A stretch of 64,000 bases of DNA from Ornithinimicrobium pratense (GCF_008843165.1 NZ_CP044427.1:3224001-3288000), one strand, 5' to 3'. Counted from the stretch's first letter, positions 54,266-63,936 are shown. Notes: a model not told the origin generated them from the letters alone. Made by a program: numbers and translations.

Positions 54266-55285
54266 ATGAAGATCGCACTGTTCACCGCCGGCGGCGACTG
54301 CCCGGGCCTCAACGCGGTGATCCGCGGTGTGGTGCTCAAGGGCGACCGGATCTACGACCACGAGTTCGTCGGGGTCCGGGACGGCTTCCGCGGCCTGGTG
54401 GAGGACGACATCGTCCCGCTGCCCCGCCAGCGGGTGCGCGGCTTGTCCAAGGTCGGGGGCACCATCCTGGGCACCTCCCGCGTCAGCCCCTTCGACCACG
54501 GCGGCACCGCCCGGGTCAAGGAGGTCATGGACAAGCACCAGATCGACGCCCTCATCGCCATTGGGGGCGAGGGGACGTTGACCGTGGCCCGGATGTTCCA
54601 CGAGGACGGCATCAACATCGTGGGCGTGCCCAAGACCATCGACAACGACCTGTCCGCCACCGACCGGACCTTCGGCTTCGACACGGCGGTGTCCGTGGCG
54701 ACCGAATCGATCGACCGGCTGCGCACCACTGGCGAGGCCCACAGCCGCTGCATGGTCGTGGAGGTCATGGGCCGGCACGCGGGCTGGATCGCGCTGCACT
54801 CGGGGATCGCCAGCGGCGCGCACGCGATCCTCATCCCCGAGGTCCCGGTGAGCCAGGAGCAGGTCTGCGAGTGGGTGCAGCACGCGATGGACCGCGGCCG
54901 GGCGCCGATGGTGGTGGTGGCCGAGGGCTTCCGCTTCGAAGGTGCGGACCAGGTCGACAAGGGCCGCACGGACGGCTTCGGGCGGCCTCTCCTCGGCGGC
55001 ATCGGTGAGCAGGTCACCCGCATCATCGAGGGGCGCACCGGCATCGAGGCCCGCAACACCACGCTGGGCCACCTGCAGCGTGGCGGGGTCCCGAGCGCCG
55101 ACGACCGGGTGCTCGCCACGCGCTTCGGCACCGCGGCCGTCGACGCCGTGAGCAACCGGATGTGGGGCACCATGGTCGCCCTGCGCGGCGTCGACATCGT
55201 CAACGTCAACCTGCAGGACGCCACCAGGACGCTCAAGAGCGTCACCCGTGCGCTGTGGGACGAGGCCGCGATCCTCTTCGGCTGA
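54266..55285 (+). CDS. pfkA: 6-phosphofructokinase (group III, probably ATP-dependent)
   Basis: A 339-aa phosphofructokinase. FTAGGDCPGLNAVIRG, GGTILGTSR, IGGEGTLTVA, VGVPKTIDNDLSATDRTFGFDTAV, MGRHAGWIALHSGIA, and LGHLQRGGVPSADDR define the family. The residue that separates ATP from pyrophosphate users is Gly in GGEGTL, pointing to ATP; PPi enzymes have Asp there. The Lys in PKTIDND is the group III form. A GAGGATG site precedes the ATG. Central glycolysis. Confidence 0.94.
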   Translation: MKIALFTAGGDCPGLNAVIRGVVLKGDRIYDHEFVGVRDGFRGLVEDDIVPLPRQRVRGLSKVGGTILGTSRVSPFDHGGTARVKEVMDKHQIDALIAIGGEGTLTVARMFHEDGINIVGVPKTIDNDLSATDRTFGFDTAVSVATESIDRLRTTGEAHSRCMVVEVMGRHAGWIALHSGIASGAHAILIPEVPVSQEQVCEWVQHAMDRGRAPMVVVAEGFRFEGADQVDKGRTDGFGRPLLGGIGEQVTRIIEGRTGIEARNTTLGHLQRGGVPSADDRVLATRFGTAAVDAVSNRMWGTMVALRGVDIVNVNLQDATRTLKSVTRALWDEAAILFG

Positions 55286-55403
55286 GGTCGGGCCGCCCGC
55301 GGTGCGACGAGGCCGCGAGCCTGGAGGCCGGCCCGGGGGACCGCGCCGGACGCAGCGTCAACCGCGGTCAGCTGCCGGTCGGCTGCTCCCTAGGATGCCA
55401 GGT

Positions 55404-56669
55404 ATGCCGTCCTCCCCCGCCCTGCCCACCGCGACCGACGTCGAGGCCGCGGCCGCACGCATCGCGGGCCGGGTGACGCGCACCCCGTTGCAGCTCAGCC
55501 CCCGGCTCTGCGAGCGGACCGGCGCGCAGGTCTGGCTCAAGCGCGAGGACCTGCAGCCGGTGCGCTCCTACAAGGGCCGCGGCTCGGCCAACCTCATTGC
55601 CCAGCTGGACAGCGAGCAGGTCTGGGCCGGCGTGGTGTGCGCCAGCGCCGGCAACCACGCCCAGGGCGTGGCGCACGCCTGCGCCTCCCTCGGCGTGACC
55701 GCCCGCATCTACCTGCCAGCCCGCACCCCGCGGCAGAAGCGCGACCGGGTGGCCGAGATCGGCGGTGACTGGGTGGAGGTCGTGGTCGGGGGAGCGACCT
55801 ACGACGACGCGGCCGCGGCCGCCCGCGCGGACGCCGAGGCCACCGGCGCCACGCTCGTCCCCGCCTTCGACCACCCGGCGATCATCGCCGGCCAGGGCAC
55901 CGTCGCCCTGGAGATCATGGACGATCTGGCGGAGCTGGACCGGACGTGTGACGTCGTCGTCGTGCCCGTGGGTGGCGGGGGGCTGCTCGCCGGTTGCCTG
56001 ACCTGGCTGCGCGAGCGGCATCCTGGCGTGCGTGTCGTCGGGGTGGAGCCGGCCGGGGCCGCCAGCATGATCGCGGCCACGCGAGCAGGTGAGCCGGTGA
56101 CCCTGCCCCAGATCGACCGGTTCATCGACGGGGCGGCTGTGGCCCGGGCCGGCGAGTGGACCTATGAGGCTGTGGCACGGCATACCCCCGAGCTGGTCGC
56201 CGTGCCCGAAGGGCGCGTGTGCACCGAGATGCTGGCCCTCTACCAGACCGAGGGAATCATCACCGAGCCCGCGGGAGCGCTCGCAGCGGCCGCGCTGGAC
56301 CGAGTGCCCGTCGAGCCGGGGCAGACCGTCGTGGTCGTGGTCTCCGGGGGCAACAACGACGTGCTCCGGTACGCGGAGGTGATGGAGCGCTCGCTCGTGC
56401 ACGAGGGGCTCAAGCACTACTTCCTCGTCGACTTCCCGCAGGAGCCGGGGATGCTGCGGCGCTTCCTGGACGAGGTGCTGGGCCCGGACGACGACATCGC
56501 GCTGTTCGAATACGTCAAGCGCAACAACCGGGAGACCGGGCCCGCGCTGGTGGGCATCGAGCTCGGCTCGCGGGAGGACCTGGCGCCCCTGCTGGAGCGG
56601 CTGGACCGCTCGAGCATGGACGTGGAGCCGATCCAGCCGGACAGTCCGCTCTTCCGGTTCATCCTCTAA
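55404..56669 (+). CDS. ilvA: threonine ammonia-lyase (threonine dehydratase)
   Basis: A 421-aa PLP-dependent enzyme forming 2-oxobutanoate from threonine for isoleucine synthesis. The PLP lysine is Lys57 (RSYKGRGS), the phosphate loop VGGGGLLAG is in VVVVPVGGGGLLAGCLTWL, and the C-terminal about 90 residues (LKHYFLVDFPQEPGMLRRFLDEVLGPDDDIALFEYVKRNN) form an ACT-like regulatory domain, as in short IlvA with one ACT. ATG 55404 is preferred. Lies 118 nt after pfkA, probably separate. Confidence 0.92.
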   Translation: MPSSPALPTATDVEAAAARIAGRVTRTPLQLSPRLCERTGAQVWLKREDLQPVRSYKGRGSANLIAQLDSEQVWAGVVCASAGNHAQGVAHACASLGVTARIYLPARTPRQKRDRVAEIGGDWVEVVVGGATYDDAAAAARADAEATGATLVPAFDHPAIIAGQGTVALEIMDDLAELDRTCDVVVVPVGGGGLLAGCLTWLRERHPGVRVVGVEPAGAASMIAATRAGEPVTLPQIDRFIDGAAVARAGEWTYEAVARHTPELVAVPEGRVCTEMLALYQTEGIITEPAGALAAAALDRVPVEPGQTVVVVVSGGNNDVLRYAEVMERSLVHEGLKHYFLVDFPQEPGMLRRFLDEVLGPDDDIALFEYVKRNNRETGPALVGIELGSREDLAPLLERLDRSSMDVEPIQPDSPLFRFIL

Positions 56670-56693
56670 CCCGCCGACCCGCGCGACTCGCGG

Positions 56694-57593
56694 CTACCCC
56701 CGCGGGCGGCCCAGGATCCAGTAGGCGCAGAAGTAGACCGAGGTCTTGGCCAGGCCGCGGTCGCCGACCAGGTGGCGCCGGAGCGTCGCGGCCAGCTCCT
56801 GCTCCCCGGAGACCCAGCCGTGGTCGAGGGTGGGCAGGTCGGCTGCCCGGACCGCCTCCAGCAGCGCCTCCCCGGGTCGCCGCTCCCCACGCACGAGGAC
56901 CGTCAGGCTGCCCCGCTCCGGCTCGGCCAGGGCCGGCAGGACGCCGTCGCGGCCCACCTCGAGGAAGACGTGCAGGACCGTGCCGCTGTCCCGGGCTGCC
57001 TCCAGGATCCCCGCGATCGCCGGGTATGCCGTCTCGTCGCCGGCCACCAGGCGCACCTCGTCGCCGGTGCGGGCGGGGAAGCTGGCCGAGCCGGTCTGCA
57101 CCGCCAGCGGGTCCCCCACCTGGGCCCTGCGCACCCAGGTCGCGCCGGGGCCCTCGTCGACGTCACCCGCAGGGTGGAGGACCACCTCGACATCCAGCTC
57201 GCAGGTGTCCGCGCGCCACTCGCGCACCGTGTACCAGCGCACGTCGGGGCGCACCTCCTCCGGCATGGCACCGATGACCGGCCGTGGGTTGGGGCCGGTG
57301 ATCGAGGACAGGTCCGGCAGCTCGGTGCCCGGCCGGGGCATGACCAGGCCGACGTACTCGTCCGGGCCCAGCACGGCATACCCCAGCAGACCGGGCACGT
57401 GCAGGGTGAGCCGGCGCAGCCAGGGCGCGACATGGGCGACCGCGGTCACCGAGCCCGGGACGCATCGGTGACTCTCCCGCTCGACGGGCACGGCGGTCGT
57501 GCGGGCGTAGGCCGCGGTGGCGACCCGGGACAGGGCCGGGGTATGCAGCAGCCGCGAGGCCGCCTCCCGCAGGGTGGTGGTGAGGGTGGTCAC
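56694..57593 (-). CDS. siderophore-interacting protein (ferric-siderophore reductase)
   Basis: A 299-aa SIP/ViuB-type flavoreductase. An FAD-binding barrel (LRRLTLHVPGLLGYAV, REWRADTCELDVEVVLHPAGDVDEGPGATWVRRAQVGDPLAV, where RxYTxR-like WYTVREWR is the FAD motif) is followed by the NADH domain LVAGDETAYPAIAGILEA and a C-terminal WVSGEQELAATLRRHLVGDRGL, VYFCAYWILGR. It releases iron from imported siderophores in the cytoplasm. GTG 57593 follows GAAGGG. Divergent from the siderophore ABC operon with an iron box in between. Confidence 0.93.
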   Translation of the reverse strand: MTTLTTTLREAASRLLHTPALSRVATAAYARTTAVPVERESHRCVPGSVTAVAHVAPWLRRLTLHVPGLLGYAVLGPDEYVGLVMPRPGTELPDLSSITGPNPRPVIGAMPEEVRPDVRWYTVREWRADTCELDVEVVLHPAGDVDEGPGATWVRRAQVGDPLAVQTGSASFPARTGDEVRLVAGDETAYPAIAGILEAARDSGTVLHVFLEVGRDGVLPALAEPERGSLTVLVRGERRPGEALLEAVRAADLPTLDHGWVSGEQELAATLRRHLVGDRGLAKTSVYFCAYWILGRPRG

Positions 57594-57640
57594 GGTGAAC
57601 CCTTCTCGTGGGGAACTGGACAAGGAGAACATACGCTAGG

Positions 57641-57659
57641 TTAGGCCAGCCTTACCTAC
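57641..57659. promoter_or_regulatory. IdeR/DtxR-type iron box
   Basis: TTAGGCCAGCCTTACCTAC agrees with the consensus TTAGGTTAGSCTAACCTAA at 15 of 19 positions by eye. The preceding CTAGG-TTAGGC extends the symmetry. It sits between the siderophore reductase and the binding protein genes, 15 bp before the latter. Iron-loaded IdeR/DtxR would repress both. Confidence 0.78.
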
Positions 57660-57674
57660 ATACGAGGAGAAACT

Positions 57675-58754
57675 GTGTTCAAAACCCATCGGGCTGCGCT
57701 CACCGCGACCGCGCTGGCAGCCGCCCTCCTGCTCGCGGCCTGCGGCGAAGGCACCAACAGCGGCACTGACACTGGCCCGGCGGACGACACCGGGAGTGGG
57801 CCGAGCGGCGGCGGAGCCCGCTCGGCCGACGCGGACGCCTTCCCAGTCACCGTCCAGCACGCCTTCGGCGAGACCACCATCGAGCAGGCGCCCGAGCGGG
57901 TCGCCACCGTCGCCTGGGCCAACCACGAGGTGCCGCTGGCCCTGGGAATCGTCCCGGTGGGCATGGGCAAGGCGACCTGGGGCGACGACGACGGTGACGG
58001 GATCCTGCCCTGGGTCGAGGACAAGCTGGCCGAGCTGGGCGCCGAGCCACCCGTGCTCTTCGACGAGACCGACGGGATCGACTTCGAGGCGGTCGCGGAC
58101 ACCAGCCCGGACGTCATCCTGGCCGCCTACTCGGGCCTGACCCAGGAGCAGTACGACACGCTGAGCAAGATCGCTCCGGTCGTCGCCTACCCGGACCTGG
58201 CCTGGGGCACGACGATGACCGAGATGATCGAGCTCAACAGCCAGGCACTGGGTCTGGCCCAGGAGGGTGAGCAGCTCATCGCCGACCTGGACGCCACCAT
58301 CGCCGATGCCGTCGCGCAGTACCCGCAGCTGGAGGGCCAGGTCGCCGTCTTCACCTACCTCGACCCCAACGACCTCAGCCAGATCGACTTCTACACCACG
58401 TCCGACCCCCGGGCCGGCTACCTGGAGACTCTCGGCCTGCAGGCCCCGGCGGTCGTCGCCGAGGCCTCGGCGGCCAGCGACTCCTTCTACGAGACAGTCA
58501 GCGCCGAGAGCAGCGACTCCTTTGCCGACGTCGATCTGTTCGTCACCTACGGTGCCACGGACGGCTCGGTGGTCGAGCTGGTCCAGAGCGACCCGCTGCT
58601 CTCGAAGATCCCGGCGGTTGCGAACGGAGCGATCGTGGTGCTGCAGGACAACACCCCGCTAGCCGCTTCGGCCAACCCCTCCCCGCTGGCCATCGCCTGG
58701 GGCCTGGAGGACTACCTGGCCCTGCTGGCGCAGGCTGTCGACCAGGCTCGATGA
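57675..58754 (+). CDS. iron-siderophore ABC transporter substrate-binding lipoprotein
   Basis: A 359-aa lipoprotein: lipobox LLAAC (Cys23), a Gly/Ser/Thr linker, then a FepB/FhuD-type binding domain (VQHAFGETTIEQAPERVATVAWANHEVPLALGIVPVG, DVILAAYSGLTQEQYDTLSKIAPVVAY, AFTY-like VAVFTYLDPNDLSQIDFYTTSDPRAGYLETLGL). Captures ferric siderophore outside. GTG 57675 follows GAGGAG. First gene of a four-gene operon with 4-nt overlaps throughout. Confidence 0.93.
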   Translation: MFKTHRAALTATALAAALLLAACGEGTNSGTDTGPADDTGSGPSGGGARSADADAFPVTVQHAFGETTIEQAPERVATVAWANHEVPLALGIVPVGMGKATWGDDDGDGILPWVEDKLAELGAEPPVLFDETDGIDFEAVADTSPDVILAAYSGLTQEQYDTLSKIAPVVAYPDLAWGTTMTEMIELNSQALGLAQEGEQLIADLDATIADAVAQYPQLEGQVAVFTYLDPNDLSQIDFYTTSDPRAGYLETLGLQAPAVVAEASAASDSFYETVSAESSDSFADVDLFVTYGATDGSVVELVQSDPLLSKIPAVANGAIVVLQDNTPLAASANPSPLAIAWGLEDYLALLAQAVDQAR

Positions 58755-59797
58755 CCGTCACCCTGGACTCACCGCCAAGGACCACCCCACCGGGGCGGGC
58801 CGGGGCGGCCGGTCCTCGCCTGGCCGGTCTGGCCCTCGCCCTGGGCGTCCTGGCCGCGTTGGCCGCGCTGTCGGTCACCCTGGGCGTGCGCGACGTCAGC
58901 TGGGCGGACCTGCGGGCAGCCCTGGGCGGCCTGGACGAGAACGTCTCCCAGGCCGCGGTGCACAAGCGCATCCCCCGCACCCTGCTCGCCATGCTCGTGG
59001 GGGCGGCGCTGGGCCTGGCCGGCGCGGTGATGCAGGGCGTCACCCGCAACCCGCTCGCCGACCCCGGCATCCTCGGGGTCACCTCGGGCGCCTCGCTGGC
59101 GGTCGTGTCGGGCATCGCCTTCTTCGGGCTCAGCACCCCCACCGGGTTTATCTCGGTGGCGATCGCCGGTGCCGCCGTCTCCGCCGTCTTCGTGTATGTG
59201 GTGGGCTCGCTCGGGCGCGGCGGCGCCACCCCCCTGAAGCTGGCGCTGGCGGGAGCGGCGACCACGGCGGCCTTCAGCTCGCTGATCAGCGCCATCCTGC
59301 TGCCCCGGATCGCAGTCATGGACTCCTTCCGGTTCTGGCAGATCGGCGGCGTGGGCGGGGCCAGCACGTCCCGAATCCTCGCCGTGCTGCCCTTCCTCGT
59401 GGTCGGCGCCCTGGTCTGCCTGGTCGTGGCCCGGGGGCTCAACGCGCTGGCCCTGGGTGACGACCTGGCCGCCGGCCTGGGCGAGCGGGTGGCGCTGACC
59501 CGGGCTGCGGCGGCCACCGGGGCCGTGCTGCTGTGCGGGGCGGCGACGGCGGTGGCGGGGCCGATCGGCTTCGTCGGCCTGGTCGTCCCGCACGCCTGCC
59601 GGCTGGTCGCCGGCAGCGACCACCGCTGGCTGCTGCCCCTGTCGATGGTCGTCGGGGCGGCCCTGCTCACCGCCGCTGACCTGGTCGGCCGCCTCATCGC
59701 CCGTCCCGCCGAAGTCGATGTCGGCATCATCACGGCCCTCGTCGGCGCTCCGGTCTTCATCATCATCGTCCGCAGGATGCGCGGGAGGGCGCTGTGA
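58751..59797 (+). CDS. iron-siderophore ABC permease, FecCD family (first)
   Basis: A 348-aa permease with about ten helices. The family stretches RIPRTLLAMLVGAALGLAGAVMQGVTRNPLADPGILGVTSGASLAVV, GFVGLVVPHACRLVAGSDHRWLLPLS and RPAEVDVGIITALVGAPVFIIIVRRM are clear. Forms a heterodimer with the next permease. ATG 58751 overlaps the binding-protein stop (ATGA) and its own stop overlaps the next start (GTGA). Confidence 0.94.
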   Translation: MTVTLDSPPRTTPPGRAGAAGPRLAGLALALGVLAALAALSVTLGVRDVSWADLRAALGGLDENVSQAAVHKRIPRTLLAMLVGAALGLAGAVMQGVTRNPLADPGILGVTSGASLAVVSGIAFFGLSTPTGFISVAIAGAAVSAVFVYVVGSLGRGGATPLKLALAGAATTAAFSSLISAILLPRIAVMDSFRFWQIGGVGGASTSRILAVLPFLVVGALVCLVVARGLNALALGDDLAAGLGERVALTRAAAATGAVLLCGAATAVAGPIGFVGLVVPHACRLVAGSDHRWLLPLSMVVGAALLTAADLVGRLIARPAEVDVGIITALVGAPVFIIIVRRMRGRAL

Positions 59798-60825
59798 GCG
59801 GCACCCTCGAGCTCGTCCGCGCCGGGCGGATCCGCCGGGCCCGGTCCCGGTCCGTGCTCACCGTCATCCTGGCCGCGCTCGTCCTGGCCCTGGTCGCCAC
59901 CAGCCTCATGGTGGGCCAGACGTTCTACGGCCCCGGCGAGGTCGCCCGCGTCATCCTGGGCCAGGACGTTCCTGGCGCCTCGTTCACCGTCGGCGAGCTG
60001 CGTCTGCCACGCACCACCCTCGCTCTCCTGGCCGGGCTGGCCTTCGGGCTGGCCGGCGTGACCTTCCAGACGATGCTGCACAACCCGCTGGCCTCCCCCG
60101 ACATCATCGGGATCAGCTCCGGCGCCAGCGCCGCCGCCGTCGTGGCGATCGTCGTGCTGCAGCTGTCGCAGACCTGGGTCTCCGTGGTGGCGATCGTGGC
60201 CGCACTGCTCACGGCCCTGGTCATCTACCTGCTGGCCTACCGCGACGGCGTGGCCGGCACCCGGCTGATCCTTATCGGCATCGGCATCTCGGCCATGCTC
60301 GACTCGGTCGTCGCCTACATCATCGTCCGGGCCGCGACCTGGGACCTGCAGGCCGCCATGCGTTGGCTGACCGGCAGCGTCAACGGGGCCGTCTGGTCGA
60401 CCGTGGCTCCCCTGTGCCTGGCCGTGGCGGTCCTCGCCCCGGTCCTGCTCACGCAGGCCCGCCCGCTGCGGCTCATGCAGCACGGCGACGACGCGGCCGC
60501 CGCGCTGGGCGTGCCGGTGGAGCGCACCCGGGTGATCGCGATCCTGGCCGCGGTGGGCCTCATCGCCTTCGCGACCGCCGCCGCCGGGCCGATCGCCTTC
60601 GTGGCCTTCCTCGCCGGGCCGATCGCCGCCCGCATCGTCGGGCCGGGCACCTCGCTCATGGTGCCGGCCGCGCTGGTCGGTGCCGCCCTCGTGCTCGGCG
60701 CCGACCTGGTCGGGCAGCACGCCGTGGGCAACCGCTACCCGGTCGGTGTCATCACCGGCGTGCTCGGCGCGCCGTACCTCGTCTACCTGCTCATCCGCAC
60801 CAACCGCGCTGGAGGCTCGCTATGA
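59794..60825 (+). CDS. iron-siderophore ABC permease, FecCD family (second)
   Basis: A 343-aa FecCD permease: LRLPRTTLALLAGLAFGLAGVTFQTMLHNPLASPDIIGISSGASAAAV, the middle IGIGISAMLDSVVAYIIVRA and GPIAFVAFLAGPIAARIVGPGTSLMVPAALVGAALVLGADLVGQ. Partner of the first permease. It overlaps both neighbours by 4 nt. Confidence 0.94.
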   Translation: MSGTLELVRAGRIRRARSRSVLTVILAALVLALVATSLMVGQTFYGPGEVARVILGQDVPGASFTVGELRLPRTTLALLAGLAFGLAGVTFQTMLHNPLASPDIIGISSGASAAAVVAIVVLQLSQTWVSVVAIVAALLTALVIYLLAYRDGVAGTRLILIGIGISAMLDSVVAYIIVRAATWDLQAAMRWLTGSVNGAVWSTVAPLCLAVAVLAPVLLTQARPLRLMQHGDDAAAALGVPVERTRVIAILAAVGLIAFATAAAGPIAFVAFLAGPIAARIVGPGTSLMVPAALVGAALVLGADLVGQHAVGNRYPVGVITGVLGAPYLVYLLIRTNRAGGSL

Positions 60826-61640
60826 CCACGGTCCACACCCTGCTCGCCGAGGACGTCACGCTCGGCTACGGCGAACGCACCGTCGTCGACGGGCTGGACC
60901 TGTCCGTCCAGGACGGCCGGATCACGGTCATCGTCGGCGCCAACGCCTGCGGCAAGTCGACGCTGCTGCGCGCGCTGGCCAGGCTGCTGCCCCCGTCCCG
61001 CGGGCGGGTGCTGCTGGACGGCAAGGAGCTGCACCGGCTGCCCACCAAGGAGGTCGCCCGCACTCTGGGCCTGCTGCCGCAGGCGCCGATCGCCCCGGAG
61101 GGCATCGTCGTGGCCGACCTCATCGCCCGCGGCCGCAGCCCGCACCAGCGGCTGCTCAGCCGGTGGTCGCCGGCGGACGACCTCGCGGTCGCCGAGGCGA
61201 TGGACCTCACCGGCACCACGCACCTGGCCGGGCGGGCCGTGGACGAGCTCTCCGGCGGCCAGCGTCAGCGAGTGTGGATCGCGATGGCGCTGGCCCAGCG
61301 GACCGACATCCTGCTGCTGGACGAGCCGACCACCTTCCTCGACATCTGCCACCAGGTGGAGGTCCTGGACCTGCTCACCGACCTCAACCGGGAGCGCGGC
61401 ACCACGATCGTGATGGTGCTGCACGACCTCAACCTGGCCGCCCGGTATGCCGACCGCCTGGTCGCCATGGCCGGTGGCCGGATCCTGGCCACCGGCGACC
61501 CGGGGGAAGTGCTCTCCCCCGCGGTGATCGAGGCCGTCTTCGGGATGCCCAGCGAGGTCGTTCCCGACCCGGTCTCCGGTCGCCCGATGGTGCTGCCGAT
61601 CGGGCGGCACCACTGCGCCCGGCCGGCCTGCCCGGCCTGA
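60822..61640 (+). CDS. iron-siderophore ABC transporter ATPase, FepC type
   Basis: A 272-aa ATPase: Walker A GANACGKST (39-47), signature ELSGGQRQRVWIAMALAQ, Walker B ILLLDEPTTFLD, switch VLHDLNLAARYADR. The GANACGKST form is typical of FepC/FecE. Powers ferric siderophore uptake. The ATG overlaps the permease stop by 4 nt. C-terminal HHCARPACPA has two Cys and two His, a possible metal-binding tail. Confidence 0.94.
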   Translation: MTTVHTLLAEDVTLGYGERTVVDGLDLSVQDGRITVIVGANACGKSTLLRALARLLPPSRGRVLLDGKELHRLPTKEVARTLGLLPQAPIAPEGIVVADLIARGRSPHQRLLSRWSPADDLAVAEAMDLTGTTHLAGRAVDELSGGQRQRVWIAMALAQRTDILLLDEPTTFLDICHQVEVLDLLTDLNRERGTTIVMVLHDLNLAARYADRLVAMAGGRILATGDPGEVLSPAVIEAVFGMPSEVVPDPVSGRPMVLPIGRHHCARPACPA

Positions 61641-61647
61641 GCGGTCC

Positions 61648-63795
61648 TCAGCCCGAGACCGGCTCCAACGACCGGCCCTCGGCGTCGTCGTCCTCGCGGT
61701 GGCGACCGGCGGAGTCGACCCGCCGGGGCCACCAGAAGTGCTCGCCCAGGACCCGCACGATGGCGGGGGTCAGCACGGTGCGCACGACGAGGGTGTCGAG
61801 CAGCACGCCGATGCAGATCACCACACCGATCTGGGCCAGCACGACCAGGGGCAGCACGCCCAGCACCGCGAAGACCGCCGCGAGCAGGATGCCGGCGCTG
61901 GTGATGACGCCACCGGTCGCGCCCAGGGCGCGCAGCACGCCGTCCCTCGTGCCGTGCTCGACGGCCTCCTCCAGGGTTCGGGTGATGAGGAAGATGTTGT
62001 AGTCCACGCCCAGGGCCACCAGGAAGAGGAAGGCGAGCAGCGGCATGCTGGCGTCGATGGCGTTGAAGCCCAGCACGCCGGTGAACAGCCACCAGGACAC
62101 ACCCAGGGCCGCAGCCGAGGTCGCCACGGTGGTCAGCACCAGCACCAGCGGGGCCAGGACGGACCGGAGCAGACCGACCAGGACGACGAAGATCAGGACC
62201 AGGATGAGCGGCATGATCAGCCAGCGGTCCTGCACATTGCCCTCGCCCTCGTCCAGCGCCGAGGCGTCGCCGCCGGTGACGTAGACGTCGTCCGGCACCG
62301 CGTCGCGGATCGCCAGCACGGCCTCCTTCGACTCGTCGCTGCCCGGTTCCGCGTCCAGGACCACCTGGACCTGGCCGATCCCGGACTCGGGGGCGATCAC
62401 GGTGGCCTGCTCCACGCCGGCGACGTCGGAGACGGTCTCGGACAGCTCCTCGAGGCCGGCCTCGTCCTCGGTCTTCGTCACCAGGATCACCGGGTCGGAA
62501 GCACCGGCGGGGAAGGACTCCCCCAGCCGCTGGCTCGCCGTGATCGCCTCCGGGGTGTCGATGAACTGGTCCTCGGGAGCGAGCCCGGTCTGGTACTGGA
62601 ACAGGCCGGCGGTCATCGCGCCCAGCAGCACGAAAGTGGCCAGGATCCAGGCCACCGGGCGGCGGGCCACGGTGTCACCGATGCGCCGCCAGACCGAGCG
62701 GGACTCGGCCAGACCCTGCTCTCCTTGCCGCGGCACCTTCGGCCAGAAGATCCAGCGACCGAAGTTGACCAGCACGGACGGCAGGATGATCAGCCCCATC
62801 AGCATCGCGACCAGGATGCCGACGGCGGAGGCCAAACCCAACCCGCGGGTGGAGGGGAAGACCGACAGCAACAGGGTCAGCACACCCACCGCGACGGTGC
62901 TCGCGCTGGCGGTGATGGCCTCGGCGGCCCGGCGCAGCGCGACGGCCATCGCCTCGTGCCGAGACTCCCGTTGCCGCAGCTCATCGCGGTAGCGACTGAT
63001 GAGCAGCAGGGCATAGTTGGTCCCGGCGCCGAAGACCAGCACCGACAGGATGCCGACGGTCGAGTCATCCCACGGCACCCCGAAGGTCTTCAGCGCATGG
63101 GTCGCCGCCGTGGTCGCGAGCTGGTCGCCGATGCCGACGACCCCCAGCGGCAGGATCCACAGGATCGGGCTGCGGTAGGTGAGGATCAGCAGGATGGCCA
63201 CGACCGAGGCGGTGGCGGCCAGCAGGGTGAAGTTGGCGCCGTCGAAGACCGAGGCCAGGTCCGCGGAGATCGCGGCGGGCCCGGTCACCTGGGCCGTGAC
63301 CCCGTCCGGCACGGCGTCGGTCAGGCCGGCGCGCAGCTCGGCGACGGTGTCGCGGGCGACCGAGGAGGTCGGCGCGTCGATCTCGATCACGCTGAAGGCG
63401 GCGGTGCCGTCCTGCGCCGGGATGACCGGGAAGGTGGCGTCGGTGACGCCCTCCGGCGGGCCGGACTGACCCTCACCCTCGCCAGTAGCCTCGGGGGGCT
63501 CCACCCCCTCAGGGGCCACATCCTCCATCACCGAGGCGAGGTCGGGCAGCAGCTCGGCGATCCCCTGGTCCTCGACGGTGAAGAGCACGATCGCTGTCTG
63601 GTTGCCCTCCTCGGGCAGCCTCTCCAGCAGTTCTTGACCCTGGGCGCTCTCGAACCCGGCAGGCAGGCTGTCCAGGGGGCTGGGCGAGCGCTCCGCCGGA
63701 CCGACTCCGAGGATGACGAGCAACCCCAGCAGGAGGCCCACGACCGCCACGATCCAGGAGCGGCGGCCAGTGATGGCCTCGATGATGCGCGACAC
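61648..63795 (-). CDS. MMPL-family transporter
   Basis: A 715-aa MMPL/RND-type exporter: helix 1 WIVAVVGLLLGLLVILGVG, extracytoplasmic loop, TYRSPILWILPLGVVGIG, VFGAGTNYALLLISRYRDELRQRESRHEAMAVALRRA, a second half ending DYNIFLITRTLEEAVEHGTRDGVLRALGATGGVITSAGILLAAVF. Two-fold repeat, twelve helices. Exports lipids, siderophores or drugs in actinobacteria; its neighbour is an iron-siderophore operon, but it is convergent, so a siderophore export role is only a possibility. Possible operators lie upstream. Confidence 0.92.
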   Translation of the reverse strand: MSRIIEAITGRRSWIVAVVGLLLGLLVILGVGPAERSPSPLDSLPAGFESAQGQELLERLPEEGNQTAIVLFTVEDQGIAELLPDLASVMEDVAPEGVEPPEATGEGEGQSGPPEGVTDATFPVIPAQDGTAAFSVIEIDAPTSSVARDTVAELRAGLTDAVPDGVTAQVTGPAAISADLASVFDGANFTLLAATASVVAILLILTYRSPILWILPLGVVGIGDQLATTAATHALKTFGVPWDDSTVGILSVLVFGAGTNYALLLISRYRDELRQRESRHEAMAVALRRAAEAITASASTVAVGVLTLLLSVFPSTRGLGLASAVGILVAMLMGLIILPSVLVNFGRWIFWPKVPRQGEQGLAESRSVWRRIGDTVARRPVAWILATFVLLGAMTAGLFQYQTGLAPEDQFIDTPEAITASQRLGESFPAGASDPVILVTKTEDEAGLEELSETVSDVAGVEQATVIAPESGIGQVQVVLDAEPGSDESKEAVLAIRDAVPDDVYVTGGDASALDEGEGNVQDRWLIMPLILVLIFVVLVGLLRSVLAPLVLVLTTVATSAAALGVSWWLFTGVLGFNAIDASMPLLAFLFLVALGVDYNIFLITRTLEEAVEHGTRDGVLRALGATGGVITSAGILLAAVFAVLGVLPLVVLAQIGVVICIGVLLDTLVVRTVLTPAIVRVLGEHFWWPRRVDSAGRHREDDDAEGRSLEPVSG

Positions 63796-63822
63796 GAGGG
63801 GCCTTTCGGAGTGTGTGGGGTG

Positions 63823-63860
63823 AAGTGCCTCAGTAAGTACCTAAGTTGATGAAGTACTTC
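63823..63860. promoter_or_regulatory. AAGTRC boxes and GAAGTACTTC palindrome upstream of MMPL
   Basis: GAAGTACTTC at 63851-63860 is a perfect palindrome. Related AAGTAC at 63835 and AAGTGC at 63823 lie beside it. The region separates the MMPL gene from the divergent gene at 63937. On the minus strand TTGACC lies just before the palindrome, a possible -35. Typical of TetR/MarR operators. Confidence 0.5.
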
Positions 63861-63936
63861 GGTCAAACTACCACGGGGTGTCTATAGGGTTCTGTCTCAA
63901 CCGAGGACAACCCTCGACAGACGCAGGAGGCATCTG

